This document shows positions 25,583 to 34,927 of a DNA stretch of 64,000 nucleotides, piece by piece. A program made the translations under genes and the position numbers. Numbering within the stretch: the first letter of the stretch is position 1; each line of letters starts with the position of its first letter. The stretch is from NCBI GenBank assembly GCA_030834125.1, contig JAURFW010000003.1, forward strand, positions 62,001 through 126,000, written 5' to 3'. The DNA is from Bacteroidota bacterium (GTDB lineage Bacteria > Bacteroidota > Bacteroidia > NS11-12g > UBA955). Below the pieces are notes generated by a model. The model was not told the DNA's origin. It saw nothing but the letters and a program-made list of their open reading frames with translations, and ran no database searches.

Positions 25583-25702
25583 TGTGAGACAGCAATATAC
25601 CCACTTTTTTTGTTATACTTCGTATTAACTAGGGATAGAAATGTGCTGTATAGGTAATTTGACACTTGGATTATGGGAGATGTAATACCTATGCTTTTGG
25701 TT

Positions 25703-25710
25703 TATTTTTG
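25703..25710 (+). promoter_or_regulatory. -7 box TATTTTTG of the GT87-like gene
   Basis: Perfect TAnnTTTG, 11 nt before the ATG at 25721. Confidence 0.55.
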
Positions 25711-25720
25711 ACGGGAATAA

Positions 25721-27019
25721 ATGCAATCAAATCTTAAAAATTCGGGCGTGAAAGTATTAAAATGGATTTTTACGGCACTTATATTTTGGCCCGCATTTCA
25801 CAGTATTAGTAGCGGAAATGATTTTGATATTTTTATCAGGGCCGCTTATGCTTTACATGATAGTGGTGAACTATACACAAAGCCTTTTGTAAATGGATTG
25901 TATTATTACTACTCACCCTTTTTCGCAATGCTTCTTCAGCCCTTTGTGTTTCTGCGCGAATGGCATTTTCCAAAAGAATCGATGCTTCCTGGCATTTCAT
26001 ATGCGCTAGTAGCCGTGAAAATAATATGGTCTACTCTAACTGTTATAATGATTGTTAGAATAATTAAGATAGTGTCTAATGAATTTGCAATTGAGCCATC
26101 ACGGAAGAGAAATATTTTTTGGATTATTCTTATGCTTCTATGTTACAGGTGGTTTTGGATGAATCTCTGGTATGGACAGTTAACTATATTTTTATTATGG
26201 GTAATTCTTGAGTCTTTTTTGGGTAAACTTCAAAAAGGATGGCATTCCGGATTATTAATGGGGCTAGGAATTAATGTGAAAGTTATACCACTTTTCTTTA
26301 TGGGGAAATACGGATTGGATCTTAACTACAAAGCAATTATAAACGTATTGATTTGGTTGATGTTATTTATTTTTATTCCCTTTATTTTTTATGATTTCGA
26401 TTATATCAGTAAACAAACACTTAGTTGGTTAAATACAATCAATCCATTACAACAAAAACATGTTATTACAGTGGGCGAGGGTGGATTTGTTGATGTAGGT
26501 GCCTTAGTGGTAAAGTATTTCACTTCTTATAAAATCCCAACTGAACCAACGGTTTGCATTACAGAGTTAAGTCATAACTCCATATTTATTATAACTCAAA
26601 TTATGAGGTTACTTCTTATTGTAGTGGTGGCTTTTTTGTATTTGAAAATTAAAAAGAGCAAGGGAATTCATCACGCTAACTTTTTATCAATAGCTGTTTT
26701 TTGTGCATCAATACCATTAATTTTTCCTCATCAACGCGATTATTCTTTTGCACTTTTAATTCCAAGTGTAGTTTATATGGTATACACTTTTATGCATAAC
26801 AGATATTCAATGCATCCAATAATGTCCGGATTGACTTTCGTCGCTCTCATTATGCTAGGGAGTATGATTTTCTTTGAATTTTTCTCGCTCGATTTTCGTT
26901 ATTGGATGTTAGGTGTTCGTCTACAAGGTCTAGGCGGCCTATTGTACTTTATCTGTTTCAGTGTATTCGTGTTTGGTTACACCAAAAAGGTTAAGTTAGA
27001 AGGTATAAACCAACTGTAA
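25721..27019 (+). CDS. GT87/DUF2029-like membrane glycosyltransferase
   Basis: 432 residues with about ten hydrophobic helices. The luminal first loop carries NDFDIFIRAAYALHDSGELY and YYYYSPFFAMLLQP, the pattern of GT-C polyprenyl-phosphate-mannose-dependent transferases of family GT87 (DUF2029). Further blocks WYGQLTIFLLWVI and GLGINVKVIPLFF fit this family. It likely moves a sugar from a lipid carrier onto an envelope glycan or glycoprotein; donor and acceptor are unknown. Its last 24 nt overlap the convergent TonB receptor gene. Confidence 0.75.
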   Translation: MQSNLKNSGVKVLKWIFTALIFWPAFHSISSGNDFDIFIRAAYALHDSGELYTKPFVNGLYYYYSPFFAMLLQPFVFLREWHFPKESMLPGISYALVAVKIIWSTLTVIMIVRIIKIVSNEFAIEPSRKRNIFWIILMLLCYRWFWMNLWYGQLTIFLLWVILESFLGKLQKGWHSGLLMGLGINVKVIPLFFMGKYGLDLNYKAIINVLIWLMLFIFIPFIFYDFDYISKQTLSWLNTINPLQQKHVITVGEGGFVDVGALVVKYFTSYKIPTEPTVCITELSHNSIFIITQIMRLLLIVVVAFLYLKIKKSKGIHHANFLSIAVFCASIPLIFPHQRDYSFALLIPSVVYMVYTFMHNRYSMHPIMSGLTFVALIMLGSMIFFEFFSLDFRYWMLGVRLQGLGGLLYFICFSVFVFGYTKKVKLEGINQL

Positions 27020-29071
27020 TTGGTACTGACGAGGAGCGGAAAGGTCAGCAGGTCTGCCCATGTAAATTTGCTGAGAGATATTTCTTACTTGAGCATTAAT
27101 TCGTACTTTTTCATTTAACTTTCTAGAAAGTCTTATATCAAAAACATGTCCATCAATTGCCCCATTTCGAAATTGATTTTTTGCACCTGGAATAAGTACA
27201 TCATTTAAAAATGCGTTATCTACATTTTCAAAACCACTTGCGTAACGGTAGCTTATTCCAACACTATATTCTTTTACGTCTAACTGCAAATCAAACCTAA
27301 TTATATGACGATTACGATACTTCATAAAATCAGTTTCATTGCTCCTAGTATTTGCAAATGTTACTGGACTAGTAAGGTTCATATAGGTAAAAGCGGAATC
27401 AGGTTGTAATACAGTTGGAATGCTATACGTGTATCCTCCAAACCATTTCAAAGAAGCTTGCTTTGTTAGGGGAATATTACCACCAGTCTCAATTTCTAAC
27501 CCTATGATTTCTGATTCCGAAATGTTGAAACTTTTAAATCCAAAATTTGGGAAACCAATGTCTACGGCCCAGTTTCCAAAAGTGTATTCCATTAAATTGG
27601 TTAGACGAGTATAAAAACCAGCGACATCAAAATATCCTTGCAAATTTCCAACTTTTACACCTTGTTTAATTCCTAGTTCAATAGATTTTGATGATTCAGG
27701 TTCCAAATCAGGGTTAGGTAATACAGAAACTCCACCACTACTTGTTGCGGTAAACAGTTCGGCCATACTTGGGAATCGGTATCCTTCACCATAAGAGGCT
27801 CTTAAAAACGTACCCCTCGCTAATTGCTTGTTAATTCCAGCTCTAAAAACTGGTGTTGAACGTTCTTTATCATCCAATTTGAAATATTCAAATCTCGATC
27901 CACACTCAAATACCCACCCATTAGTTTTATAGTTAAACTGAAAATAACCGGCATGATTTTGAGCTTTATGAATTCCTCCAAATAAGGGGGATTCTGTTTT
28001 GGTATATGTATTAACAGTACCAATTGTCATCTTTAATCCTTTGCCAAAATAGCGTGCACTCCTCCATTCTGAATAATAGTAGTCACTCTTGTTATCTTGG
28101 TTATTATTTGGGTCTCCATTATCAATATCATTACTTACTCGGAAAAATCTATTTTGAAAAGTATGGTTCCAAACTTTTCCATTCCAAGATATTTTCGGGT
28201 CGATGTTGAATCTTCGTCCGAGGGTGATAGTTTTGCTATTGTTCTGAGTGTTATATCCGAAAGTATCGCTACGCCAAATCAAAAATGAACCACTTTCTCC
28301 TTTTTGGATTTGACCGCTAAGTTGAAGTTTTAATTCGGGCAAACGGTGTGGATTATAAATATATCGCGCACCTGTTCTAACTCTGTAGTCATGGTCGCTT
28401 TGTCTGTATCCATCATCGTTTAGCTGGTTCCATGTAACCATGTACGAGTGGTCTTTGATTTTCTCTCCATAATATCCATTAATACCATATTGTATCTGCC
28501 TCTTGTTTTGGAATTTATATCTATTAGGTACGTCATAAGTACCAGCAATAATATTAATCTCACCGATACCTTTTTCGGTTATTTCCTTAGTTCTTAAGTT
28601 AACCACTCCATTTAGAGCAGAAGATCCGTATACCACAGAGCCTGCACTTTTAATTACCTCAATATTTCCAATGGCTTCGGTAGGCAGGTAGCTAAAAGGA
28701 ACAGATCCAGCATCACCCGTAATCATCGGCATTTCATCGACACAAACCATAACACGGCTTCCGGCACCATAACTCCAACCACTACCATTTCGAATGTTTA
28801 TTTGGTCGTCATTTATGGTAATTCCCGAGACCTGTTGTAGCCCTGAAGTAAGGTTTGTAGTTATTTTATTTTCAACTATATAGGGTTTAAGTATAGATAT
28901 TCCTAATACGTTGTTTTTTAATTTACTCTCTTCTTTATTTGATGAAACTACTACTGCGTCGAGGAATTCATAATTAGAGGAATCGGTAATTTTTTGCCCA
29001 AATATTGGGGATGTTAAACCAATAAGTGTGGAATACAGCGTAAACAATTTAAGATGATTCCTAAATTCCAT
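26996..29071 (-). CDS. TonB-dependent outer-membrane receptor (BtuB/CirA-like)
   Basis: 691 residues. Signal peptide, then a plug domain (about 35-160): LDAVVVSSNKEESKL, SGLQQVSGITINDDQINIRN, RVMVCVDEMPM, IGNIEVIKSAGSVVYGSSAL and GVVNLRTK. A 22-strand-type barrel ends in a terminal aromatic (LQLVYTF). There is no CarboxypepD-like N-terminal domain, so it is the small-ligand (siderophore, cobalamin, haem or metal) type and not SusC. No adjacent binding protein or ABC importer identifies the substrate. Its 3' end overlaps the GT87-like gene by 24 nt; upstream, a secreted-protein gene is divergent with a 29-nt gap. Confidence 0.9.
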   Translation of the reverse strand: MEFRNHLKLFTLYSTLIGLTSPIFGQKITDSSNYEFLDAVVVSSNKEESKLKNNVLGISILKPYIVENKITTNLTSGLQQVSGITINDDQINIRNGSGWSYGAGSRVMVCVDEMPMITGDAGSVPFSYLPTEAIGNIEVIKSAGSVVYGSSALNGVVNLRTKEITEKGIGEINIIAGTYDVPNRYKFQNKRQIQYGINGYYGEKIKDHSYMVTWNQLNDDGYRQSDHDYRVRTGARYIYNPHRLPELKLQLSGQIQKGESGSFLIWRSDTFGYNTQNNSKTITLGRRFNIDPKISWNGKVWNHTFQNRFFRVSNDIDNGDPNNNQDNKSDYYYSEWRSARYFGKGLKMTIGTVNTYTKTESPLFGGIHKAQNHAGYFQFNYKTNGWVFECGSRFEYFKLDDKERSTPVFRAGINKQLARGTFLRASYGEGYRFPSMAELFTATSSGGVSVLPNPDLEPESSKSIELGIKQGVKVGNLQGYFDVAGFYTRLTNLMEYTFGNWAVDIGFPNFGFKSFNISESEIIGLEIETGGNIPLTKQASLKWFGGYTYSIPTVLQPDSAFTYMNLTSPVTFANTRSNETDFMKYRNRHIIRFDLQLDVKEYSVGISYRYASGFENVDNAFLNDVLIPGAKNQFRNGAIDGHVFDIRLSRKLNEKVRINAQVRNISQQIYMGRPADLSAPRQYQLQLVYTF

Positions 29072-29100
29072 GTAAATTCGTAGAATTAATACTAATCACA

Positions 29101-29805
29101 ATGATACACAAGTTCTCATGGATTATGAGCATTTTTTGCTTGACTTTATTAGCAAAATCTGTCACCGCTCAAGATTGTACTCCTGATCAATCGCTGACCC
29201 AGCCGGGTACATTGCCAATTACATTGCCTTCTGGGGAAGTGGATGTTGATTACAACGAAAGTATTACGGTTATGCTTTTTTCAGATACCATGGTATCTAT
29301 ACAAGGGCAAACTGTTAATGCTGCAATTGACTCAATGGTTATTACAGATTGTTTAGGTCTTCCTGACGGTTTTACATATGCATGTAAAGATAACAATTGT
29401 ACTTTTTTACCGCTTACATTAAGCTGCATAACAATGAAGGGAAAAACTTCAAATGGTGGCATGTATCCTTTAGAAATTCCAGTGATTATTTATGCTAAAG
29501 CATTTGGTTTTCCATTGTCTCAAGCGGATACCATTAGAAGTTACTCATTATTTATTATAGGAGGGACCAACAATACTGCAGCAATTGTAAATTCAAATAC
29601 TAGAATACTTCCGAATCCAGCTAAAGATAAGGTTAATATTTTCACAAAAAATGAACCAGAGTTATTTAACTCAATGGGTCAAAGGGTTTTTGCAGATATT
29701 ACAAAAGAAAATGAAGGAAATTATTCAATTTTATTGAATGGTATTGCGACAGGGATTTACTATGTTAGAACAGAGGAATTTTCGGAGAGGTTAGTAGTTG
29801 AATAA
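29101..29805 (+). CDS. Secreted protein with type-A T9SS sorting domain
   Basis: 234 residues. Signal peptide (SIFCLTLLAKSVTAQ), a Cys-rich central part (CTPDQ, DCLGLPDGFTYACKDNNC, LSCITMKGKT) that may form disulfides, and a C-terminal type-A sorting domain (about 165-234; RILPNPAKDKVNI, ELFNSMGQRVF, IATGIYYVRTE). It is exported across the outer membrane by the type IX system. The central domain is not recognised. It is divergent from a TonB receptor gene and joined to the next membrane-protein gene by a TAATG overlap. Confidence 0.8.
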   Translation: MIHKFSWIMSIFCLTLLAKSVTAQDCTPDQSLTQPGTLPITLPSGEVDVDYNESITVMLFSDTMVSIQGQTVNAAIDSMVITDCLGLPDGFTYACKDNNCTFLPLTLSCITMKGKTSNGGMYPLEIPVIIYAKAFGFPLSQADTIRSYSLFIIGGTNNTAAIVNSNTRILPNPAKDKVNIFTKNEPELFNSMGQRVFADITKENEGNYSILLNGIATGIYYVRTEEFSERLVVE

Positions 29806-30239
29806 TGTCTGAAGTTGCTTTTTATGGGGAAATTCCCAAATCAAAAGCTGAAATCCCGGCGTTGGTAATTTCTGGGATTGGTGTTTTAGTGATTTTTGCA
29901 TTTCATTATGGATTTTTTGGTTGGTTAGGTGGGGGACTAGCATTGTTTGTTGGTTTTACGCTGTTATTTGCAATTTATCAAAAAAGAAAAGGTGATTATT
30001 TCTTTAAAGTAGATGATGAAGGTGTTTCTTGGAGAGAACATATATTTTCTAGTTATAAATATATTCCTTGGCAATACATTCAACGAATTGATTACCTAAA
30101 TTTTGAAATAAACTTTATGCTCAAAGAAACTGCTCAGGTTGTTTCTTTTGCAACAAGTGGGCTTAGTGAGGAAGACACTGAAAAAATGAAGAAAGCCATA
30201 TCTGACACCCTAAAAAACAGAATAGAAAACGAGAAATAG
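29805..30239 (+). CDS. Membrane protein with PH-like domain, unknown
   Basis: 144 residues. Two closely spaced hydrophobic helices (about 16-34 and 38-58) are followed by a cytosolic beta-rich part (GDYFFKVDDEGVSWREHIF, YIPWQYIQRIDY) and a C-terminal helix (SEEDTEKMKKAI). The V-x-W-R…I-P-W-x-x-I pattern is typical of bacterial PH-like domains. The ATG overlaps the previous stop (TAATG), and tyrS starts 3 nt after its stop, so it sits mid-operon. Confidence 0.6.
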   Translation: MSEVAFYGEIPKSKAEIPALVISGIGVLVIFAFHYGFFGWLGGGLALFVGFTLLFAIYQKRKGDYFFKVDDEGVSWREHIFSSYKYIPWQYIQRIDYLNFEINFMLKETAQVVSFATSGLSEEDTEKMKKAISDTLKNRIENEK

Positions 30240-30241
30240 TA

Positions 30242-31540
30242 ATGAGTTTTAAGCCAAATTTTGATTTTATAGAAGAATTAAAGTGGAGGGGTTTATTGCA
30301 CGACGCCATTCCAGGAACAGAAGAATTACTTAATAGAGAAAGAGTTACAGCGTATATTGGGTTTGATCCAACTGCAGATTCTCTGCATATTGGTAACATG
30401 GTGCCAATTATGTTATTGACTTTGTTTCAGAAAGCCGGTCATAAACCGTTGGTTTTAATTGGTGGTGCTACTGGAATGGTAGGTGATCCTAGTGGAAAAA
30501 GTGCTGAAAGAAAACTATTAGATTGGGAGTCCCTTCAGAGGAATCTAGAGGGTCAAAAAAACCAATTAATGAAATTTTTAGATTTTAATGATTCTGAAAA
30601 TGGAGCAGAGGTAGTGAACAACTATGATTGGTTTAAAGATTGGGGTTTTCTTGACTTTATTAGAGATGTGGGTAAGCATATAACAGTAAGTTATATGATG
30701 GGGAAAGATAGTGTTAAGAATCGTTTAGAGGCTGGTGGTCTATCTTTTACTGAATTTTCTTATCAGTTAGTTCAGGGTTACGATTTCTATCATTTGTATA
30801 CTGAAAAAGGATGTAAATTACAGATGGGTGGTAGCGATCAATGGGGAAATATTACAACTGGAACAGAGTTAATAAGAAGAAAAGATTCAGGAGAAGCATT
30901 TGCTATAACCGCTCCTTTGATTACAAAATCAGATGGTAGTAAATTTGGTAAATCAGAAGGAGGGAATGTGTGGTTGGATCCAGATAAGACATCCGCATTT
31001 GCGTTCTATCAGTTCTGGTTGAATGTGGCCGATGAAGATGCTTCAAAGTTCATCAAGATTTATTCATTAAAAACCAGACCGGAAATCGAAGAGATTATTA
31101 ATAATCATCAAGGCCAAGAATATTTAAGAGGTCTTCAAAAGGCTTTAGCAGAGGAAATGACTATACGTGTTCATGGGGAAGAGGCCTTAAAACTTGCGGA
31201 AAAAGCTACTCAAGTATTTTTTGGAAAAGGAAGCGCTGAAGATTTGTCTGCATTGAATGAGCCAACATTAAAAGCATCTTTAGAGGGAATGGAAAAGTTT
31301 GAAGTTGCTAAAGAAAAGCTTGAAAAAGGAACGAATATTTTAGACTTGCTTGCTGTTGAAACAAGTATTTTTCCATCAAAAGGTGAGGCTAGAAAAATGA
31401 TAGCTGCAAATGGATTTTCTATCAACAAGGAAAAGTTTACAAATGTTGATGGAACAATAAATATGAGCGCTGCACTGCATGAGAGATATGTGATCTTGCA
31501 AAAGGGAAAGAAGAATTATTTTGTGATTGAACTTATTTAA
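30242..31540 (+). CDS. tyrS: Tyrosyl-tRNA synthetase
   Basis: 432 residues, the usual bacterial TyrRS length. Class I motifs: HIGH as SLHIGNM (about 47-50) after YIGFDPTAD, the tyrosine pocket SYQLVQGYDFYHL, QMGGSDQWGNI, and KMSKS as KFGKSEG (about 237). The C-terminal part contains an S4-like RNA-binding domain (FPSKGEARKMIAANGFSIN). It charges tRNA-Tyr. It follows the PH-like membrane protein by 3 nt. rmlA downstream has its own promoter. Confidence 0.96.
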   Translation: MSFKPNFDFIEELKWRGLLHDAIPGTEELLNRERVTAYIGFDPTADSLHIGNMVPIMLLTLFQKAGHKPLVLIGGATGMVGDPSGKSAERKLLDWESLQRNLEGQKNQLMKFLDFNDSENGAEVVNNYDWFKDWGFLDFIRDVGKHITVSYMMGKDSVKNRLEAGGLSFTEFSYQLVQGYDFYHLYTEKGCKLQMGGSDQWGNITTGTELIRRKDSGEAFAITAPLITKSDGSKFGKSEGGNVWLDPDKTSAFAFYQFWLNVADEDASKFIKIYSLKTRPEIEEIINNHQGQEYLRGLQKALAEEMTIRVHGEEALKLAEKATQVFFGKGSAEDLSALNEPTLKASLEGMEKFEVAKEKLEKGTNILDLLAVETSIFPSKGEARKMIAANGFSINKEKFTNVDGTINMSAALHERYVILQKGKKNYFVIELI

Positions 31541-31575
31541 AAAGTAAATCATTCGAATTTAGCGTCTGTCGGTTG

Positions 31576-31583
31576 TATCTTTG
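31576..31583 (+). promoter_or_regulatory. -7 box TATCTTTG of rmlA
   Basis: Perfect TAnnTTTG, 5 nt before the ATG at 31588. Confidence 0.65.
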
Positions 31584-31587
31584 AGAT

Positions 31588-32460
31588 ATGAAAGGGATAG
31601 TTTTAGCCGGTGGTTCAGGTACTCGCTTATATCCACTAACTATGGCGGTTAGTAAGCAGTTAATGCCGGTATACGATAAGCCCATGATATATTATCCATT
31701 GTCAGTACTGATGATGGCAGGAATTAAAGAGATATTAATTATTTCCACTCCTCAAGACTTACCAAATTTTGAAAAATTATTGGGAGATGGTTCTAGAATT
31801 GGTTGCAAATTTGAGTATTGTGTTCAGCCAACACCCGATGGGCTAGCTCAAGCATTTGTATTGGGGGAAGATTTTATTGGAGATGATTCAGTTGCATTAG
31901 TATTAGGAGATAATATATTTTATGGATCTAATCTGAATCAGATTTTACAAGGATGCAGAAAATTTGAAGGTGGTATTGTTTTCGCTTATCACGTTTCTGA
32001 TCCAGAGCGTTACGGAGTAGTAGAATTTGATGAAAATTTGAAGGCATTAAGTATTGAAGAAAAACCGCAAAAGCCTAAATCCAGTTTCGCTGTACCGGGT
32101 CTTTATTTTTATGACAATCAAGTGGTAGAAATGGCCAAAAACCTAAAACCATCAGAACGAGGAGAATTAGAAATAACAGATATCAACAGGATGTATCTGG
32201 AAATGGGTGAGTTAGAGGTGAGAACTATGAGTAGAGGTACTGCTTGGCTGGACACAGGCACTTTTAGTTCTTTGATGCAAGCTGGTCAGTTTGTTGAGAC
32301 CATTGAAGAACGTCAAGGAATGAAGATTGGTTGTATAGAAGAAATTGCTTGGCGGCAAGGGTTTATAACAACCGAACAATTGGTGGAAATTGCACAACCT
32401 CTGAAAAAAAGTGGCTACGGTGATTATTTGGAGAAAATTACAACACTTCAAACATATTAA
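31588..32460 (+). CDS. rmlA: Glucose-1-phosphate thymidylyltransferase
   Basis: 290 residues, full length. Nucleotide-binding motif [11 protein letters not shown] at the N-terminus, then [56 protein letters not shown] and AWLDTGT, all diagnostic of the RmlA subclass. It forms dTDP-glucose from Glc-1-P and dTTP, the first step to dTDP-rhamnose and other deoxysugars. rmlB, rmlC and rmlD are not adjacent. It heads a probable transcription unit with the coiled-coil protein, zapA and rny (9-, 9- and 49-nt gaps). Confidence 0.95.
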   Translation: MKGIVLAGGSGTRLYPLTMAVSKQLMPVYDKPMIYYPLSVLMMAGIKEILIISTPQDLPNFEKLLGDGSRIGCKFEYCVQPTPDGLAQAFVLGEDFIGDDSVALVLGDNIFYGSNLNQILQGCRKFEGGIVFAYHVSDPERYGVVEFDENLKALSIEEKPQKPKSSFAVPGLYFYDNQVVEMAKNLKPSERGELEITDINRMYLEMGELEVRTMSRGTAWLDTGTFSSLMQAGQFVETIEERQGMKIGCIEEIAWRQGFITTEQLVEIAQPLKKSGYGDYLEKITTLQTY

Positions 32461-32469
32461 TTTTAACAA

Positions 32470-32937
32470 ATGAATAATCGAATTTTAGCTATAAAGAATA
32501 AAATTCAAAAACTCTTAGAAGAGAATGCTGAATATCGGTTAAATAATAACAACTTGAAGTTGGAATTGGAAATGCTCCAATCTCAAAAGGAAAATATTAT
32601 TGGAAACAAACTAGAAGTAAATTCACAAGATTTTAGTTCGGATGAAATTCAATTATTAAATAGTCAATTAGAAAGAAAACAAGCGCTATTAGAAGAATCT
32701 GATGATCAACTTAGAGAGTTAAAAATTAGAATTAGTGAGTTGGAAGAAGAAAATATATTGAAAGAGAACACGTTAGAGATTCAAAAAAATACAATAAACG
32801 ATTTAAAGGAACAGAATAAATTGATTAAACTTGCAAAAGAAATGTCGGAAGAGTCAACGGATAATCATGACTTAAAAATCAAGATTAATGAATTGATACG
32901 AGACATTGACAGGTGCATTGATTTGCTAAACGAATAA
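32470..32937 (+). CDS. Coiled-coil protein upstream of zapA
   Basis: 155 residues, almost entirely heptad-patterned helix (IQKLLEENAEYRLNNNNLKL, LNSQLERKQALLEESDDQL, RISELEEENILKENTLEI), ending in a conserved-looking helix INELIRDIDRCIDLLN. It has no signal peptide or membrane segment. The gene ends 9 nt before zapA. In other bacteria ZapA works with the coiled-coil ZapB. A ZapB-like role at the divisome is therefore an attractive inference, although ZapB itself is only about 80 residues and no sequence identity is claimed. Confidence 0.65.
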   Translation: MNNRILAIKNKIQKLLEENAEYRLNNNNLKLELEMLQSQKENIIGNKLEVNSQDFSSDEIQLLNSQLERKQALLEESDDQLRELKIRISELEEENILKENTLEIQKNTINDLKEQNKLIKLAKEMSEESTDNHDLKIKINELIRDIDRCIDLLNE

Positions 32938-32946
32938 ATATTATAA

Positions 32947-33267
32947 ATGGAAAGCAACCCAACTGTAGTTTTAACCGTAGAAATTGATGGAAAACCCATG
33001 AGACTTCGTGTGGTTGAAGCGGATAAAGACGCGGTAATTGGTGCTGCTGAATTACTAAATAAAAGGATTGAAGGGTTTAAAAGATTTGGTACAAGTGATC
33101 CCATGGATAGAATGTCATGGGCAGCATTAGATCTTGCTGGCGATGTATATCGCGGAAAAACGCAAGAAAATAATGTTCAACGTGCTCAGTCAACACCCCA
33201 AACAGATTTAAATTCTTCCAATAATTCATTATTGGAAGAGTTAGAGTCTATGTTGAAAGATTTTTAG
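32947..33267 (+). CDS. zapA: Cell division protein ZapA
   Basis: 106 residues. N-terminal ZapA head (VVLTVEIDGKPMRLRVVEAD, then AAELLNKRIEGF), a short central helix (MSWAALDLAGDVY) and a C-terminal helix (SLLEELESMLKDF). ZapA crosslinks FtsZ filaments in the Z-ring. Length and order fit the family. The neighbouring coiled-coil gene (9 nt upstream) may encode its partner. rny follows at 49 nt with a plausible ribosome site (aaggag) before its ATG. Confidence 0.85.
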   Translation: MESNPTVVLTVEIDGKPMRLRVVEADKDAVIGAAELLNKRIEGFKRFGTSDPMDRMSWAALDLAGDVYRGKTQENNVQRAQSTPQTDLNSSNNSLLEELESMLKDF

Positions 33268-33316
33268 TATTCATTCGTTCAAATTGATGCTCCAGCAAAA
33301 ATAAAAAAGGAGTATT

Positions 33317-34855
33317 ATGGAAGTATTATTAATTATTGCAGGCTTAGTAGGTGGAATCATACTGGGTTATGTATTGTTTGTTGCTTCAAGAAAAAAGCAA
33401 CTAGAAAAGGAGAAAGAGAGAATTCTTGACGAAGCCAAATCTCAGGGTGAGAACTTGAAAAAAGATCGAATTTTGGAGGCCAAAGAAAAGTATATGCAAC
33501 TTCGTTCAGAGTATGAGAAGGAGGCAAATAAGAGAAATCAAGAACTCTCTAGTTCAGAAAATCGATTAAGACAAAAAGAACAATCCTTAGATGACAAAAT
33601 CAAAAATCTCAAGCAAAAAGAAGATGAAATAATTCAGAAGTCAGAGAGGTTAGATGTCCAAATGGATTCTTATAAAAATCGAGAGAAAGAGATTAGCGAA
33701 TTACGTGAGCAGCAGATTAAGCAGTTAGAAAGTATTTCAGGTTTGTCTCAAGATGAGGCTAAAGAAAAAATGATGGAAACCATCAAGGCAAAAATGCATA
33801 CTGAAGGCCTGAGTCTTGCTAAAACTATTGTGGAAGAGGCAAAACTTGGTGCTACAAGAGAGGCAAAAAGAATTGTTCTACAGACTATTCAGCGGACTGC
33901 GGCGGAATTAGCAATTGACAACACTGTTACGGCATTCCCACTTGAGTCGGATGATGTAAAAGGTAGAATTATTGGTAGAGAAGGAAGAAATATTAAAGCA
34001 TTTGAAGCAGCAACTGGAGTCGAAATCTTAATTGATGATACACCAGAAACAATAGTTTTAAGTTGTTATGACCCAATTAGAAGAGAAGTTGCTCGTGTGG
34101 CACTAGAGCGCCTTATCCGCGACGGTAGAATACACCCAGCAAGAATCGAGGAGGTTGTAGAAAAAACTAAAAAGCAAATTGAAGAAGAGGTAATTGAATG
34201 GGGAGAAAGAACGGTGGTTGATTTAGGTATTACAGGTCTTCACCCTGAATTGATTCGATATGTTGGTAGAATGCGTTTTAGAAGTTCATATGGGCAAAAT
34301 CTATTAAAACATAGCAGGGAAGTTGCACGTTTGTGTGCAACCATGGCTGCAGAGATGGGCTTAAATGTTAAATTAGCTAAACGCGCCGGACTACTTCATG
34401 ATATAGGTAAATGTCCAGATAATGATGAAGAAACACCACACGCATTATTGGGTATGAAACTATGTGAAAAGTTTGGAGAACACCCAGAGGTTTGTAATGC
34501 TGTAGGTGCGCACCACGATGAAATTGAAATGACAAGCTTATTAAGTCCTGTTATACAGGCATGTGATGCAATTAGTGGTTCAAGACCAGGTGCGCGTAGA
34601 GGCGATGATCAGTATGTAGAGCGAATTAAGGAAATGGAAAATATGGCTTTGAGCTATCCAGGAGTAGAGAAAGCATTCGCTATTCAAGCAGGTCGTGAGT
34701 TAAGAATTATTATGGGTGCCGAGAAAACAAATGATGATCAGGCAGATACACTTGCTTTTGAGCTGTCTAATCGTATTATGACCGAAATGCGTTATCCCGG
34801 GCAAGTAAAAATCACGGTTATTCGAGAGAAGCGCTCAGTTGGAGTGGCAAAATAA
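33317..34855 (+). CDS. rny: Ribonuclease Y
   Basis: 512 residues with canonical RNase Y order: N-terminal membrane anchor (about 3-23), a long Lys/Glu-rich coiled coil (about 25-170), a KH RNA-binding domain (about 205-270; GRIIGREGRNIKAFE with the GxxG loop) and an HD phosphohydrolase domain (about 335-430; LLKHSREVA, GLLHDIGK, GAHHDEIE). It is a membrane-bound endoribonuclease that starts mRNA decay. aaggag lies 7 nt upstream of the ATG, one of the few Shine-Dalgarno-like sites seen here. A strong terminator follows. Confidence 0.96.
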   Translation: MEVLLIIAGLVGGIILGYVLFVASRKKQLEKEKERILDEAKSQGENLKKDRILEAKEKYMQLRSEYEKEANKRNQELSSSENRLRQKEQSLDDKIKNLKQKEDEIIQKSERLDVQMDSYKNREKEISELREQQIKQLESISGLSQDEAKEKMMETIKAKMHTEGLSLAKTIVEEAKLGATREAKRIVLQTIQRTAAELAIDNTVTAFPLESDDVKGRIIGREGRNIKAFEAATGVEILIDDTPETIVLSCYDPIRREVARVALERLIRDGRIHPARIEEVVEKTKKQIEEEVIEWGERTVVDLGITGLHPELIRYVGRMRFRSSYGQNLLKHSREVARLCATMAAEMGLNVKLAKRAGLLHDIGKCPDNDEETPHALLGMKLCEKFGEHPEVCNAVGAHHDEIEMTSLLSPVIQACDAISGSRPGARRGDDQYVERIKEMENMALSYPGVEKAFAIQAGRELRIIMGAEKTNDDQADTLAFELSNRIMTEMRYPGQVKITVIREKRSVGVAK

Positions 34856-34871
34856 AAATTAAAATCTATTT

Positions 34872-34898
34872 AAAAAGGCCGGTTTACCGGCCTTTTTT
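34872..34898 (+). terminator. Rho-independent terminator after rny
   Basis: Stem aaaaaggccgg (34872-34882), loop ttta, complementary ccggcctttttt (34887-34898). The T-rich 3' arm is the terminator tail. Confidence 0.92.
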
Positions 34899-34915
34899 AT
34901 TTGCAATTACCATAG

Positions 34916-34923
34916 TACTTTTG
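34916..34923 (+). promoter_or_regulatory. -7 box TACTTTTG of rsmI
   Basis: Perfect TAnnTTTG just after the rny terminator, 5 nt before the GTG start at 34928. Confidence 0.65.
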
Positions 34924-34927
34924 ATTC

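Noticed and set aside
33268-33316. 6S RNA, which lies near zapA in Proteobacteria
   Set aside because: Only 49 nt separate zapA from rny, too short for 6S RNA, and no extended hairpin is visible.
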